Of a DNA stretch of 41,305 nucleotides, positions 23,760 to 31,388 are shown one piece after another. Below the pieces are notes generated by a model. That model was given only the letters and a program-made list of their open reading frames with translations. It was not told the origin of the DNA and made no database searches. Position 1 is the first letter of the stretch; the number at the start of each line of letters is the position of its first letter. The translations under genes and the position numbers were made by a program. Source of the DNA: DASWIG01 sp965371445 (lineage in GTDB: Bacteria; Acidobacteriota; Thermoanaerobaculia; Multivoradales; J023); the NCBI GenBank assembly GCA_965371445.1, contig CBDUYN010000085.1, forward strand, positions 1-41,305, read 5' to 3'.

Positions 23760-25400
23760 GTGAGCGAGAACCACCTGCGTCCTATCACCGAGATCGCCTC
23801 GAAGCTCGGCATCGCGGCCGAGCACGTCATCCCCTACGGCCACGACAAAGCCAAGATCGAGCTCGCCGCGGGCGACAACGGCCGCCCTCCGGGTCGGCTG
23901 ATCCTGGTCTCGGCCGTCACCCCCACCGACGCCGGCGAGGGCAAGACGACGACCTCGATCGGCCTCAGTCAGGGGCTCGCCAAAATCGGGGAGAACGTCG
24001 CTCTGGCGCTCCGGGAGCCGTCGCTCGGCCCCACCTTCGGCCTCAAAGGCGGCGCCGTCGGTGCCGGCCAGTCCCGGGTGGTACCGTCGGAAGACATCAA
24101 TATGCACTTCACCGGCGATTTCCATGCCATCACCTCGGCCAACAACCTCCTGGCCGCCCTCCTCGACAACCACATGCACCACGGCAACGCTCTTTCGATC
24201 GATCCACGACGCGTCCTCTGGCGCCGGGTGATCGACCTGAACGACCGGGCGCTGCGCCAGATCAACGTCGGCCTCGGCGGGCTCACCGAGGGCGTGCCGC
24301 GCGAGACCGGCTTCGACATCACTCCCGCTTCCGAGATCATGGCGATCCTCTGTCTGGCCCAGGACCCCGAGGATCTGCGCCGCCGGCTGGAGCGCATCCT
24401 CGTCGCCCAAACCTGGGACAGGAAACCCATCACCGCGGGCGACCTCAAGGCCGTCGGCGCGATGATGATTCTCTTGAAGGACGCCATCAAGCCCAACCTC
24501 GTCCAGACCCTGGAAGGGGTGCCGGCCTTCATTCACGGCGGCCCCTTCGCCAACATCGCCCACGGCTGCAACTCGGTGATCGCCACCCGGATGGCCATGG
24601 CCTACGCCGACTGGACGATCACGGAAGCCGGCTTCGGCTTCGACCTCGGCGGCGAGAAGTTCTTCGACATCAAGTGCCGGACGAGCGGCCTCAACCCGTC
24701 GGCGGTCGTGCTGGTGACGACGGTCCGGGCCCTGAAGCGCCACGGCGGCGTGGCCAAGAAGCGGCTCACCGAGCCCGACCCGGAGGCCGTCGAGCGCGGG
24801 GTCGGGAACCTCGAAAAGCACGTCGAGTCGGTCCAGGCCTTCGAGAAGCCGTGTGTCGTGGCGATCAACCGTTTCGAGAACGACACCGACGAGGAGGTCG
24901 AGGTCATCCGCCGGCACTGCGAGAAGCTCGGCGTCCCGGTGGCGGTCAACGACGGCTTCGCCCGCGGCGGTGAAGGCGCCGTGGATCTGGCCGAGTTGGT
25001 GGTGGCCCAGGCCGAGAAGGAGCCGAGCCCGCTCAAGCACCTCTACGAGCTCGAGGACGACATCCAGACGAAGATGGAGAAGATCGCCCGGACGGTCTAC
25101 GGTGCCAAGAGCGTCGCCTGGGCGCCGGCGGCCCTACGCCTGGCGAAGCGCTACGTCGATATGGGCTACGGCAACCTGCCGCTCTGCGTCGCCAAGACGC
25201 CGACCTCGTTGACCGACCACGCGACGATTACGGGGCGGCCCGAGGGCTTCGAGATCACCGTCCGCCAGGTGCTGGTCTCGGCCGGGGCGGGCTTCGTGAT
25301 CCCGCTTTTGGGCGCGATCATGCGCATGCCGGGGCTGTCGCGCTCGCCGCAAGCCGAGCGCATGGACTTTGTCGACGGCGAAGTCGTCGGCATGACTTAA
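23760..25400 (+). CDS. fhs: Formate-tetrahydrofolate ligase
   Basis: 546 residues, close to the family's usual about 555. The ATP-binding loop TPTDAGEGKTTTSIGLS (about residues 62-78) is present. So are LREPSLGPTFGLKGGA, NMHFTGDFHAITSANNLLAA, GGPFANIAHGCNSV and the TEAGFGFDLGGEKFFD region. The enzyme makes 10-formyl-tetrahydrofolate from formate, ATP and tetrahydrofolate in cytosolic one-carbon metabolism. The start is a GTG with AGAGG about 9 bases upstream. It stands alone, with 242 non-coding bases before it. A small hairpin (CGCGGGC/GCCCGCG) lies at 23594-23610 in that gap. Confidence 0.97.
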   Translation: MSENHLRPITEIASKLGIAAEHVIPYGHDKAKIELAAGDNGRPPGRLILVSAVTPTDAGEGKTTTSIGLSQGLAKIGENVALALREPSLGPTFGLKGGAVGAGQSRVVPSEDINMHFTGDFHAITSANNLLAALLDNHMHHGNALSIDPRRVLWRRVIDLNDRALRQINVGLGGLTEGVPRETGFDITPASEIMAILCLAQDPEDLRRRLERILVAQTWDRKPITAGDLKAVGAMMILLKDAIKPNLVQTLEGVPAFIHGGPFANIAHGCNSVIATRMAMAYADWTITEAGFGFDLGGEKFFDIKCRTSGLNPSAVVLVTTVRALKRHGGVAKKRLTEPDPEAVERGVGNLEKHVESVQAFEKPCVVAINRFENDTDEEVEVIRRHCEKLGVPVAVNDGFARGGEGAVDLAELVVAQAEKEPSPLKHLYELEDDIQTKMEKIARTVYGAKSVAWAPAALRLAKRYVDMGYGNLPLCVAKTPTSLTDHATITGRPEGFEITVRQVLVSAGAGFVIPLLGAIMRMPGLSRSPQAERMDFVDGEVVGMT

Positions 25401-25516
25401 GGGCGGGGGCTCGGCCCGGAGGTCGGCCGCAGGACTGGCGCGGCCGAATCTCTCGCGGTAAGGTTCGTTGTCGTCCCCGCCAGGAGGACGCCGTGCGAAC
25501 CGAGGAGGAGCCCGCC

Positions 25517-26053
25517 ATGCCGCAAGCCGAAACCGCCGTCCTGACCGCGTCCGACGTCGACCCAGACACCGTAGAGCGCCTGCGGCGGCGGATGACGAAC
25601 CCCTTTACGCTGCCCGCCTTCATGCTGGCGAAGCTCCCGCTCGCCCTTTTTGCGGGCCTGCGCGTCCGATCGCTCGACACCGAGCGTTGCACGACGTCCC
25701 TGCCCTACGGTTGGCGGACGACGAACCCCTTCCGCTCGATCTACTTCGCGGCCCAGTCGATGGCGGCGGAGCTTTCGACCGGGGCTCTGGCCATGCTGGC
25801 GATCGAGGCGTCGCCGGGCTCGGTGGCGATGCTCATCACGGGCCTCGAGGCCGAGTTCGGCAAGAAAGCCAACGCCGACGTGAAGTTCACCTGCGAGGAC
25901 GGCGGCAAGATCTTCGCCGCCGTCCGCGAGGCGGCGACGAGCCACGAGCCGGCCGTCGTCCGCGCCGAGACGGTCGGACGCATGGGCGACGGCACCGAGG
26001 TGTCGCGCTTCGTCTTCACCTGGTCGTTCAAGCGCCGGCAACCGTCTTCGTAG
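25517..26053 (+). CDS. DUF4442 hotdog-fold protein
   Basis: 178 residues from the ATG at 25517. A GTG at 25493, also preceded by AGGAGG, would add eight residues; both starts have good ribosome sites. The sequence TNPFTLPAFMLAKLPLALFA, then RVRSLDTERCTTSLPYGW, then TNPFRSIYFAAQSMAAEL and VKFTCEDGGKIFAAV, matches the DUF4442 group of hotdog-fold, thioesterase-like proteins. An acyl-CoA thioesterase or fatty-acid-linked role is possible but not shown. It follows fhs on the same strand after about 115 bases and precedes the tandem-repeat arrays. Confidence 0.8.
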   Translation: MPQAETAVLTASDVDPDTVERLRRRMTNPFTLPAFMLAKLPLALFAGLRVRSLDTERCTTSLPYGWRTTNPFRSIYFAAQSMAAELSTGALAMLAIEASPGSVAMLITGLEAEFGKKANADVKFTCEDGGKIFAAVREAATSHEPAVVRAETVGRMGDGTEVSRFVFTWSFKRRQPSS

Positions 26054-26083
26054 GGCGGCGCTCGGAGCGGCCGATCGCCCTAC

Positions 26084-26335
26084 CGAGATTTTCCAGGAGG
26101 GTCTCGGAGATTCTCCCGACGCTTCCCGAAAATCCGAAAAGACGTCCGGAGATTCTCCGGACGTCTTCTGAGATCCCAGCGAGGCTCCGGAGATTCTCCG
26201 GACGGCCACCCGAAAATCCAGGAGGACTCCGGAGATTCTCCGGACGCTTCCTCAGAATCCCAGGAGGTCTCCGGAGAATCTCCGGACGCTTCCGAAAAGC
26301 TCGCGGAGGGTCCCGGAGATTCTCCGGACGCTCGC
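26084..26335. repeat. 42-bp tandem repeat array with palindromic core
   Basis: A core close to CTCCGGAGATTCTCCGGACG, itself nearly self-complementary, occurs with core starts at 26106, 26148, 26189, 26231, 26273 and 26315. The spacings are 42, 41, 42, 42 and 42. A weaker motif (GAAAATCC / AGAATCC) sits midway in each unit, so the basic unit is about 21 bases. A degenerate start lies at 26084. All six frames across it give 14-residue repeats because 42 is divisible by three, but none has a good start site. Confidence 0.9.
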
Positions 26336-26339
26336 CTGC

Positions 26340-26459
26340 CAAATCAGAAAAGCCGTTCCCTTACCCCTTCGCAAATCAAAAAAGCCGTTCCCTTACCCTT
26401 CCGCATATCAGAAAAGCCGTTCTCTTGGCCGGGCAAATCAGAAAAGCCGTTCTCTTCCG
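26340..26459. repeat. About 32-bp tandem repeat array
   Basis: Four copies of CAAATCAGAAAAGCCGTTC followed by a pyrimidine-rich CCTT/TCTT stretch start at 26340, 26372, 26404 and 26434. The third begins CATATCAG and the second has CAAATCAA. It adjoins the 42-bp array directly and ends about 96 bases before the start of the next gene. The sequence is AT-richer than its surroundings. Confidence 0.88.
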
Positions 26460-26555
26460 AGACCGCGAATTTTTCGCCGTATCTTATTTGACGTGGTCGC
26501 GACCCACGAACCCGAAACCGCCCGGCTCCGCCGGGCACGACGAAAGGAAACGCCT

Positions 26556-27413
26556 ATGCGTGCAAACCTCTCGAAAGAGGTCACCGATCGGTTCCGTTCC
26601 TGCCTGTACGTGTTCTCCGTACTGCTGCTGGAAGGACCCTCGGTGGCCGCCGTCGCGCTCGATCTCGTCCGTCCCAGTCTGCTGGACGGCGATCCCGAGC
26701 CCGACTTCCTGTCCCAGATCGTCGCCATGGGTCGGAGGATGAAAGCCGCCGTCGAGCTGCTTGTCGAAACCGACCTCGCGCTGCGCGGCGCGCTCGCCCG
26801 ACTCGGGGTGTTGCGCCGCCGGCGGGACGACATGAGCGACGAAGCCGGTCTGATGATCGTTGGCCTGCGACGCATCACGTCCGGACACCACGCCGACCCG
26901 GACCTGGAGGGGCTGGCTCTCCATCCCCTCACCCACCGGGATTCCATCACCGTCCTGCGCCGTTCGGAGGCCATCTTCCAGGCCTTCGACGGTCCCGACT
27001 CCGAGGCGCTTCTCGGTAAGTGCCTCTTCAAGTGTCACTTGAACGTCCACGACCACGCCGCCGAGCTCCGGGAGACCGTCTCCGGCATCCAGGGCGTCGT
27101 CGAGGAGGTTCACAAGACCGAAGGTCTCGTCAACCGGTTGCGGGAGAAGAAGCTGAAGGAAATCGACGATTACGACGGCTTCTTCCTGCGCACCTCACGG
27201 ATGTTCGAGGACCTCTGCCACTTCGCCGACCGGCCCAAGCTCGCCGCCAAGGTGCGGCCGTCGAAGGCCCGGCCGGGCAGGACCGACGAGGATCCGCCGC
27301 CGCTGCCGGAGGATGGCGAAGACGACGCGGCAAGCGCCGTCGAGCCGTCGCCGGTACGGCCCCAGGAGGCCGACGAGGCCCCCGCCGGGGCCGACGCGCC
27401 GGTAACCCAGTAA
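26556..27413 (+). CDS. Hypothetical helical protein with acidic, proline-rich tail
   Basis: 285 residues; not recognised. Residues 1 to about 230 are predicted mostly helical, with alternating charged and hydrophobic segments (RFRSCLYVFSVLLLEGPSV, GRRMKAAVELLVETDLALRG, VVEEVHKTEGLVNRLREKKL). The C-terminal 55 residues are acidic and Pro/Ala-rich (DEDPPPLPEDGEDD), probably disordered. AAAGGA lies about 7 bases before the ATG; a GTG at 26493 is possible but unsupported. It sits between the repeat arrays and a strong terminator, so it is probably a single-gene transcript. Cytosolic location is likely, since no signal peptide is seen. No function is proposed. Confidence 0.65.
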   Translation: MRANLSKEVTDRFRSCLYVFSVLLLEGPSVAAVALDLVRPSLLDGDPEPDFLSQIVAMGRRMKAAVELLVETDLALRGALARLGVLRRRRDDMSDEAGLMIVGLRRITSGHHADPDLEGLALHPLTHRDSITVLRRSEAIFQAFDGPDSEALLGKCLFKCHLNVHDHAAELRETVSGIQGVVEEVHKTEGLVNRLREKKLKEIDDYDGFFLRTSRMFEDLCHFADRPKLAAKVRPSKARPGRTDEDPPPLPEDGEDDAASAVEPSPVRPQEADEAPAGADAPVTQ

Positions 27414-27420
27414 ACCCCCC

Positions 27421-27454
27421 CGCCGGGGGACGGCTTTTCGGCCGTCCCCCGGCG
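27421..27454 (+). terminator. Intrinsic terminator-like hairpin
   Basis: A perfect 14-base stem (27421-27434 with 27441-27454) around the loop TTTTCG lies 8 bases after the stop of the preceding gene. It is followed by CTTTCC, a weak U-tract. The stem is almost all G-C. Confidence 0.75.
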
Positions 27455-27531
27455 CTTTCCCTGAGAGTAGACTGACGAGACTTGCCCTGATAGCATCCGT
27501 CGCGCCGGTCGTCCTTGTCAGGAGAATGGAC

Positions 27532-28896
27532 GTGACGAAAGCTTCCTCCCCGCCGCTACGCCGCCCTCGAAAGCCGGATCACAGCCGGACCTGGTTGAAG
27601 AGGCTCGTCAACCGGGCCGAGAAGGATCCTTCCGTCCTCAAGAGGGGCCGCTGCCAGGATCCCGAGCTCTGCGAGGCACTCTGCGAGCGGGCGACGCACC
27701 TGGCGCTGGTCGAAGCGCCGGCCGCCTTGCCCCTGGCCCAGGCTACGGCCGAGCTTGCCGAGCGCCTGGACGAGACACACCTCCGAAACCGCAGCCGTGA
27801 GGTCCTGGTCCATGCCTACGCGGCGGCGGACGAGTGGGACCGAGCGATGAATCTCTTGAACGAGTCCATCCGGGAGGCCGTCGATTGCTGCGGGCTCTGC
27901 CGGGCCGCTTACTTCAACCGTCTTGCCGATCTCTGCAACCGGAGCGGCGATCCGGCGGGGGGCTTCGTTTCCTTGGGCATCGCCCTGGCCCACAACGAAA
28001 AGGACTTCGACACCCACGGCTGGTCGAAGGAGAACTTCGACAGCCTGGGACGGATCATGCACGTCCACGCGGTCAACTGGGCGAGCGTCGGCCTGCGTCC
28101 GATGGCGTTGGCCTTCGCGGAAATCGCTTTTCTGGCGATTTCGCTCGACTCGCCCCGCGGCTTCTTTCTCGAGCTGCTGGCACTGGTCTCGGACGTCCTG
28201 CGCGGCGGGAAGGCATACGATGACGAGCTTGCCCAGCACGGCCTGGAGTACTTCCGCGGCCGCATCAAGGGCACCGAGATGGCAGACGTTCTCGCCCGGT
28301 TGACCCATGTGGAGGGGCTCGTCTACGCGCGTCTCGGCGGCAAGAGCAACTTCCGTGCGGCCCGCGACCGCCTGGACGGGGCCGCCGCGAAGCTCGTCAA
28401 TCACGGCGCGCCGATCGACGCGCTCGCCGGCGCGTTGGACGCGGCGCAATTCAGGTGCCGTGCTCATCCCAACGCGAAGTACGACGACCTGCACTTTCCG
28501 AGCGGCAACAACCTGCGAATCGCGAAAAGGCTGCTGCAGAAATGCGCCGAGAGATCCGATCTCGGCCCAGGGCACCAGAAGGGGATCGCCGCTCTGCTCA
28601 ATGTCTTCAAGCACAGGCCCGAAGACGCTTTCGCCAACATCGGCGCCTTTCGCGAGACGCTTGACGCGCCGGTGGCGGCGCTCCTGGGAGATCGGATCGG
28701 GCCGCCGCCGGAGACGGACGAGGAGCCGGCGTCCGGGGCCGCGGCGCAGGCGGGCGAAGCTCCGGCGGAGGCTGCTCCGGCGGAGCCGGGGTCCGCTGTC
28801 AGCTGGAGCTTGCCGGCGTCCGGGGTTTCGGGGGACCTCCGGTATTCCAGCTCTCCGGAAAACGAGCCGGTTGAGCTGTGCCCGGAGGAGGAGTAA
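27532..28896 (+). CDS. TPR-like helical repeat protein
   Basis: 454 residues. Long runs of paired helices (REVLVHAYAAADEWDRAMNL, AAYFNRLADLCNRSGDPAGG, MALAFAEIAFLAISLDSPRG) look like degenerate tetratricopeptide repeats from about residue 40 to 380. The last 75 residues are Ala/Pro/Glu-rich and probably disordered. No enzyme domain is seen. The GTG at 27532 is placed 7 bases after AGGAG and is preferred to the ATG at 27526, which is too close. The first about 50 residues are basic. The 3' end overlaps the next small gene by 19 bases. A similar TPR protein lies on the other strand at 29972-31084. Probably a scaffold; no role can be assigned. Confidence 0.65.
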   Translation: MTKASSPPLRRPRKPDHSRTWLKRLVNRAEKDPSVLKRGRCQDPELCEALCERATHLALVEAPAALPLAQATAELAERLDETHLRNRSREVLVHAYAAADEWDRAMNLLNESIREAVDCCGLCRAAYFNRLADLCNRSGDPAGGFVSLGIALAHNEKDFDTHGWSKENFDSLGRIMHVHAVNWASVGLRPMALAFAEIAFLAISLDSPRGFFLELLALVSDVLRGGKAYDDELAQHGLEYFRGRIKGTEMADVLARLTHVEGLVYARLGGKSNFRAARDRLDGAAAKLVNHGAPIDALAGALDAAQFRCRAHPNAKYDDLHFPSGNNLRIAKRLLQKCAERSDLGPGHQKGIAALLNVFKHRPEDAFANIGAFRETLDAPVAALLGDRIGPPPETDEEPASGAAAQAGEAPAEAAPAEPGSAVSWSLPASGVSGDLRYSSSPENEPVELCPEEE

Positions 28897-29153
28897 AACC
28901 CGCCGGAGTGGGCCAGTTCCTCTCCGAACAGGCCAGGCGCCATGGGGTCAGCGTCGCCGAGGTCGTCCGTCGTCTGGTGCGGCGAGCCGCCGAATCGAGG
29001 AAACCTCCCGCCGAGGCGAAAGCCTCTCTCTGGCAGATCGCCGGAATCGCCGAAGACCCAGGTGAGCTCATTGAGGGGACACCGGTCAGCGAAAATCCGG
29101 AGCTCTACCTGACGGGTGGGAAGCCCCGAAAGGAGCGGCCTGAGCCGACATGA
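28878..29153 (+). CDS. Ribbon-helix-helix (VapB-like) antitoxin, N-terminally damaged
   Basis: 91 residues from a GTG at 28878, or 81 from a GTG at 28908. The helix pair QFLSEQARRHGVSVAEVVRR and the tail LWQIAGIAEDPG, VSENPELYLTGGK are typical of RHH antitoxins of PIN toxins. The DNA-binding beta-strand expected before QFLSEQ is absent; the frame instead reads through the end of the TPR gene (MPGGGVKPAGV). The stop overlaps the toxin start (ATGA). DNA binding is therefore doubtful. Confidence 0.7.
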   Translation: MPGGGVKPAGVGQFLSEQARRHGVSVAEVVRRLVRRAAESRKPPAEAKASLWQIAGIAEDPGELIEGTPVSENPELYLTGGKPRKERPEPT

Positions 29154-29200
29154 CCCGGCAACGTGTGCTCGTCGACACGGGGGCGATTTTTGCGGGAGGT
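29150..29200 (+). pseudogene. Truncated PIN-domain (VapC-like) toxin stub
   Basis: The frame opens MTRQRVLVDTGAIFA, a perfect PIN-domain first strand with the first catalytic Asp. It then loses all homology after about 15 residues (GGVRGGGVGD). The antitoxin upstream overlaps it by ATGA. The rest of the toxin, including the other acidic residues, is missing; the DNA that follows belongs to a second, opposing toxin-antitoxin operon. Confidence 0.75.
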
Positions 29201-29254
29201 GTTCGAGGCGGCGGGGTTGGTGACGTCCTAACCCGGCTGTGCAATTTTCTCCAT

Positions 29255-29313
29255 GACGTCGCTGATGTTGCGCCGAACAGCACATTCACATCGATGACAT
29301 ATTCTTCGTTCAC
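29255..29313 (-). pseudogene. Second truncated PIN-domain toxin stub
   Basis: On the minus strand a GTG at 29313, overlapping the stop of the upstream antitoxin (GTGA), opens MNEEYVIDVNVLFGA, again a PIN first strand with its Asp. Homology fades after about 20 residues and the frame runs into the antisense of the other toxin stub. The toxin core is missing. Confidence 0.65.
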
Positions 29314-29540
29314 AGCCTACCTTTCAGATGTTTCTCCTTGTATTCTTGCCATACCTCTTCTCGGGCTTCCTCAACCTCTTTCTCATGATCGAAGCCTGAC
29401 TGCCGAATCGCGTCCGAGATCTTCCCGCCGAGGTATTCCAACCTCAAAAGCGCCAACTGGCGCTCGATGGATTTCTTGACCGCCTGCATGCCGACGGCCT
29501 GAATCAGTCCTTCGTCGATCTCAAGCTGAATCACTGCCAT
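29310..29540 (-). CDS. Antitoxin-like small protein partnered with a PIN toxin
   Basis: 76 residues, mostly helical: a start MAVIQLEIDEGLIQAVG, then VKKSIERQLALLRLE and a charged end VEEAREEVWQEYKEKHLKG. Small proteins of this shape sit directly before PIN toxins in several phyla. Here the stop overlaps the GTG of a PIN stub, which supports the antitoxin call. GGAGG lies 8 bases before the ATG. The gene itself looks intact although its toxin is lost. Confidence 0.65.
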   Translation of the reverse strand: MAVIQLEIDEGLIQAVGMQAVKKSIERQLALLRLEYLGGKISDAIRQSGFDHEKEVEEAREEVWQEYKEKHLKGRL

Positions 29541-29971
29541 GTGCTCATCCTCCTGATGCTCAACGCCTCGCCCTTCCTCGCGGGCGAAGGCGGGGACCTT
29601 CGCGGTCCCTGTCGGGTCGCGGCCCTCGTCGAGGGGCGAGGGGATCTCGGCGATGCTTCCACCACCGCATCTGGGGATCTGGCGCTCCTCGCGGTCGGAT
29701 CGGGAAAATCGGTGCCATGACTCTCCTCGGGCCGGTCAGCTCCAGCCTCTCGACGCAGTGTAGCACATCTGAGAGATGCCTCAGGCCACGACCGCGGCAG
29801 AAGGAGCTTGCGGCTAGCTGGGCTCCGGCTACCTGCTCCAGAGTCGCTTCGTCTACGAGATCTGGCACCCTAGAGGGCGTGGAGCGTTCCGTAGGCGCGC
29901 GGCGCCTGCCGCCGCGGTAGCCGGCGTCTGACGGGGTCGGAACCGCCGGACGTTGCCGCGGTGTCGCGCCG
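29541..29971. other. Intergenic region with no supported gene
   Basis: These 431 bases lie between two minus-strand genes. A minus-strand frame at 29560-29868 has a plausible ribosome site before an inner ATG (29718), but its Arg/Pro-rich product shows no family and looks like a GC-skew frame. No repeats, tRNA or clear promoter were seen. Confidence 0.5.
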
Positions 29972-31084
29972 TCAGTAGCCTACGCCCACGGGGGCCGGGA
30001 TCCCGCATCCCGGGGAGGCGTCTCGAAGGGCTTTGGCCGCGCCCCGGATTGCCGGCCGGGGATGGATCGCCTCGGCCGCGGCGCGGAGCCGGGCGACGAG
30101 CGGACGGAGCGCTTCGGTGACCCTCGCCGAGAGGGCGTCGCACACCTTCACCAGCAGGTCCTCCATCTGCTCCTCGCTGCGGCAGTGCCGCGCGCAGATC
30201 GCGGCGAGGTCCGCGGTGGCCGCGGCGGCGTCCTGGGGCATGTCGAGCTCGGTCAGGACCCCCACGACCCGGGTCAGGCCCTTGCGGACCTTGTAGGCGG
30301 AGAGCCGCCGCAGGTGGTGCAGGATCAGCAGCTCGACCCATCGCAAGCGGATCCGCAGGACCCGATAGCCCGAATGGTTCCGGATGGCGTAACGCGCTTC
30401 GGCGATCTTCGCCAGGGTGTCTTCCATCTGTTCCTCAGTGCTGTCGGGCGACGCCAGCAACATGGTGAGGTTTTGGAGCGCTGTAGCGTAATAGTGGTCG
30501 TCCGAGCGGGGGATGAGAGACAGCGCCTTGCAGTAGTCTTCATACGCTCCGGTTCGATCTCCGCAGTGCTTCCGTGCGAGGCCCCGTGCCAGCAGAGCAC
30601 GGCCGACGCCGTGCGAATCTTTCAGCCGTTGAAAACCTCTTAGCGATCGGTTGGCGAGCAAGCGAGCTTCCTGGAATTGCTGGCGATAGAGCGCGACATA
30701 GGACCAGCGACGCGAAATTTCCGGCTGCAGCTTCGGGCACCCTTCGGCCAGTGCCAGCATGTAGCACGTCTCGGCATGATAGAGCCGATCAGTGGATCGG
30801 AGAGAGGCGCCTAAAGCGCACCAGGCGCGTGCCATCGCACACCGGGACCGCGACCGCTTGGCGATCCGCACCGCGATGCTGGCGAGCCGCCGGCCTTTTG
30901 CCGGATCGTCTGCGAGGACGACATCGATCTCGTCGCAGAATTCGCGGATCACACTGAAGCTCCATGGCTTCGCCCTGGCAAGAGCGGCGAGAGGGTCAGC
31001 AAGGATCTCCGAAGGGGATGGCATAGACGGGAATCGTAGCACAAGGAAGGGGCGCGATCTGTGTCGCGCCCCTTGGAGAGTCAT
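29972..31084 (-). CDS. TPR-like repeat protein
   Basis: 370 residues from an ATG at 31084 that overlaps the stop of a 38-codon gene (ATGA). An ATG at 31024 (MPSPSEILADPLAALARA) looks more natural as protein but has no ribosome site. Helical repeats are plain: CAMARAWCALGASLRSTDRL, AETCYMLALAEGCPKLQPEI, GRALLARGLARKHCGDRTGA, YEDYCKALSLIP, and a second series near residues 220-330. Two stretches EEQMEDTLAKI and EEQMEDLLVKV repeat. It resembles the TPR protein at 27532-28896 in kind, not closely in sequence. No catalytic domain is seen. With the small peptide upstream, a regulator-plus-peptide unit is conceivable. Confidence 0.7.
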   Translation of the reverse strand: MTLQGARHRSRPFLVLRFPSMPSPSEILADPLAALARAKPWSFSVIREFCDEIDVVLADDPAKGRRLASIAVRIAKRSRSRCAMARAWCALGASLRSTDRLYHAETCYMLALAEGCPKLQPEISRRWSYVALYRQQFQEARLLANRSLRGFQRLKDSHGVGRALLARGLARKHCGDRTGAYEDYCKALSLIPRSDDHYYATALQNLTMLLASPDSTEEQMEDTLAKIAEARYAIRNHSGYRVLRIRLRWVELLILHHLRRLSAYKVRKGLTRVVGVLTELDMPQDAAAATADLAAICARHCRSEEQMEDLLVKVCDALSARVTEALRPLVARLRAAAEAIHPRPAIRGAAKALRDASPGCGIPAPVGVGY

Positions 31085-31197
31085 CCGCCTGGGATGTGTT
31101 CAGGACCGATCTGAAGCGTAGGTGCCGTCTCGGTTTCCGGTGACTCCGGATCCCCGAAGCCCAGGAACGACAGCAAGAGGGAGATGAGCTCCAACAT
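31081..31197 (-). CDS. 38-residue peptide with hydrophobic N-terminus
   Basis: The frame starts at the ATG at 31197, 7 bases after GGAGG, and stops within the ATG of the TPR gene (ATGA). The product begins MLELISLLLSFLGFG, a short hydrophobic helix, and continues with an acidic, Pro/Thr-rich tail ending HIPGG. It is too short for usual gene-finding. The strong ribosome site and exact coupling to the TPR gene support expression. It could be a membrane-associated peptide or simply a coupling leader. Confidence 0.55.
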   Translation of the reverse strand: MLELISLLLSFLGFGDPESPETETAPTLQIGPEHIPGG

Positions 31198-31388
31198 GGT
31201 GAGACCTCCAAGGCACCGCGGGGGCTCGATTGCCGCTGCGGTCAAGAGCCCATTCTCCTACTTTGCCGGGTGAGGCCCCGGTCGGAGTTTGGAAAACCGA
31301 GCTATCAGTCGGCCAGGGCCGGGATGCGTTACCGTAGCGTCGGTCGTGTCGGCGAGGGAGCCGGCCGACGGAAAGGGAAGGGACAGCG

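Noticed and set aside
23412..25040. 542-codon minus-strand open frame opposite fhs
   Set aside because: Antisense shadow of the well-conserved formate-tetrahydrofolate ligase.
26028..26342. Minus-strand gene for a 14-residue repeat protein (RPENLRSPPGF-like)
   Set aside because: The 42-base period keeps every frame open; there is no ribosome site, and plus-strand frames give equally regular repeats. Left as non-coding repeat.
26084..26459. CRISPR array
   Set aside because: Units repeat along their whole length with no unique spacers, repeat lengths differ between the two arrays, and no cas gene is near.
29560..29868. Minus-strand gene of about 100 codons
   Set aside because: Arg/Pro-rich product without family resemblance; likely an open frame from base composition, despite an AGGAG before an inner ATG.
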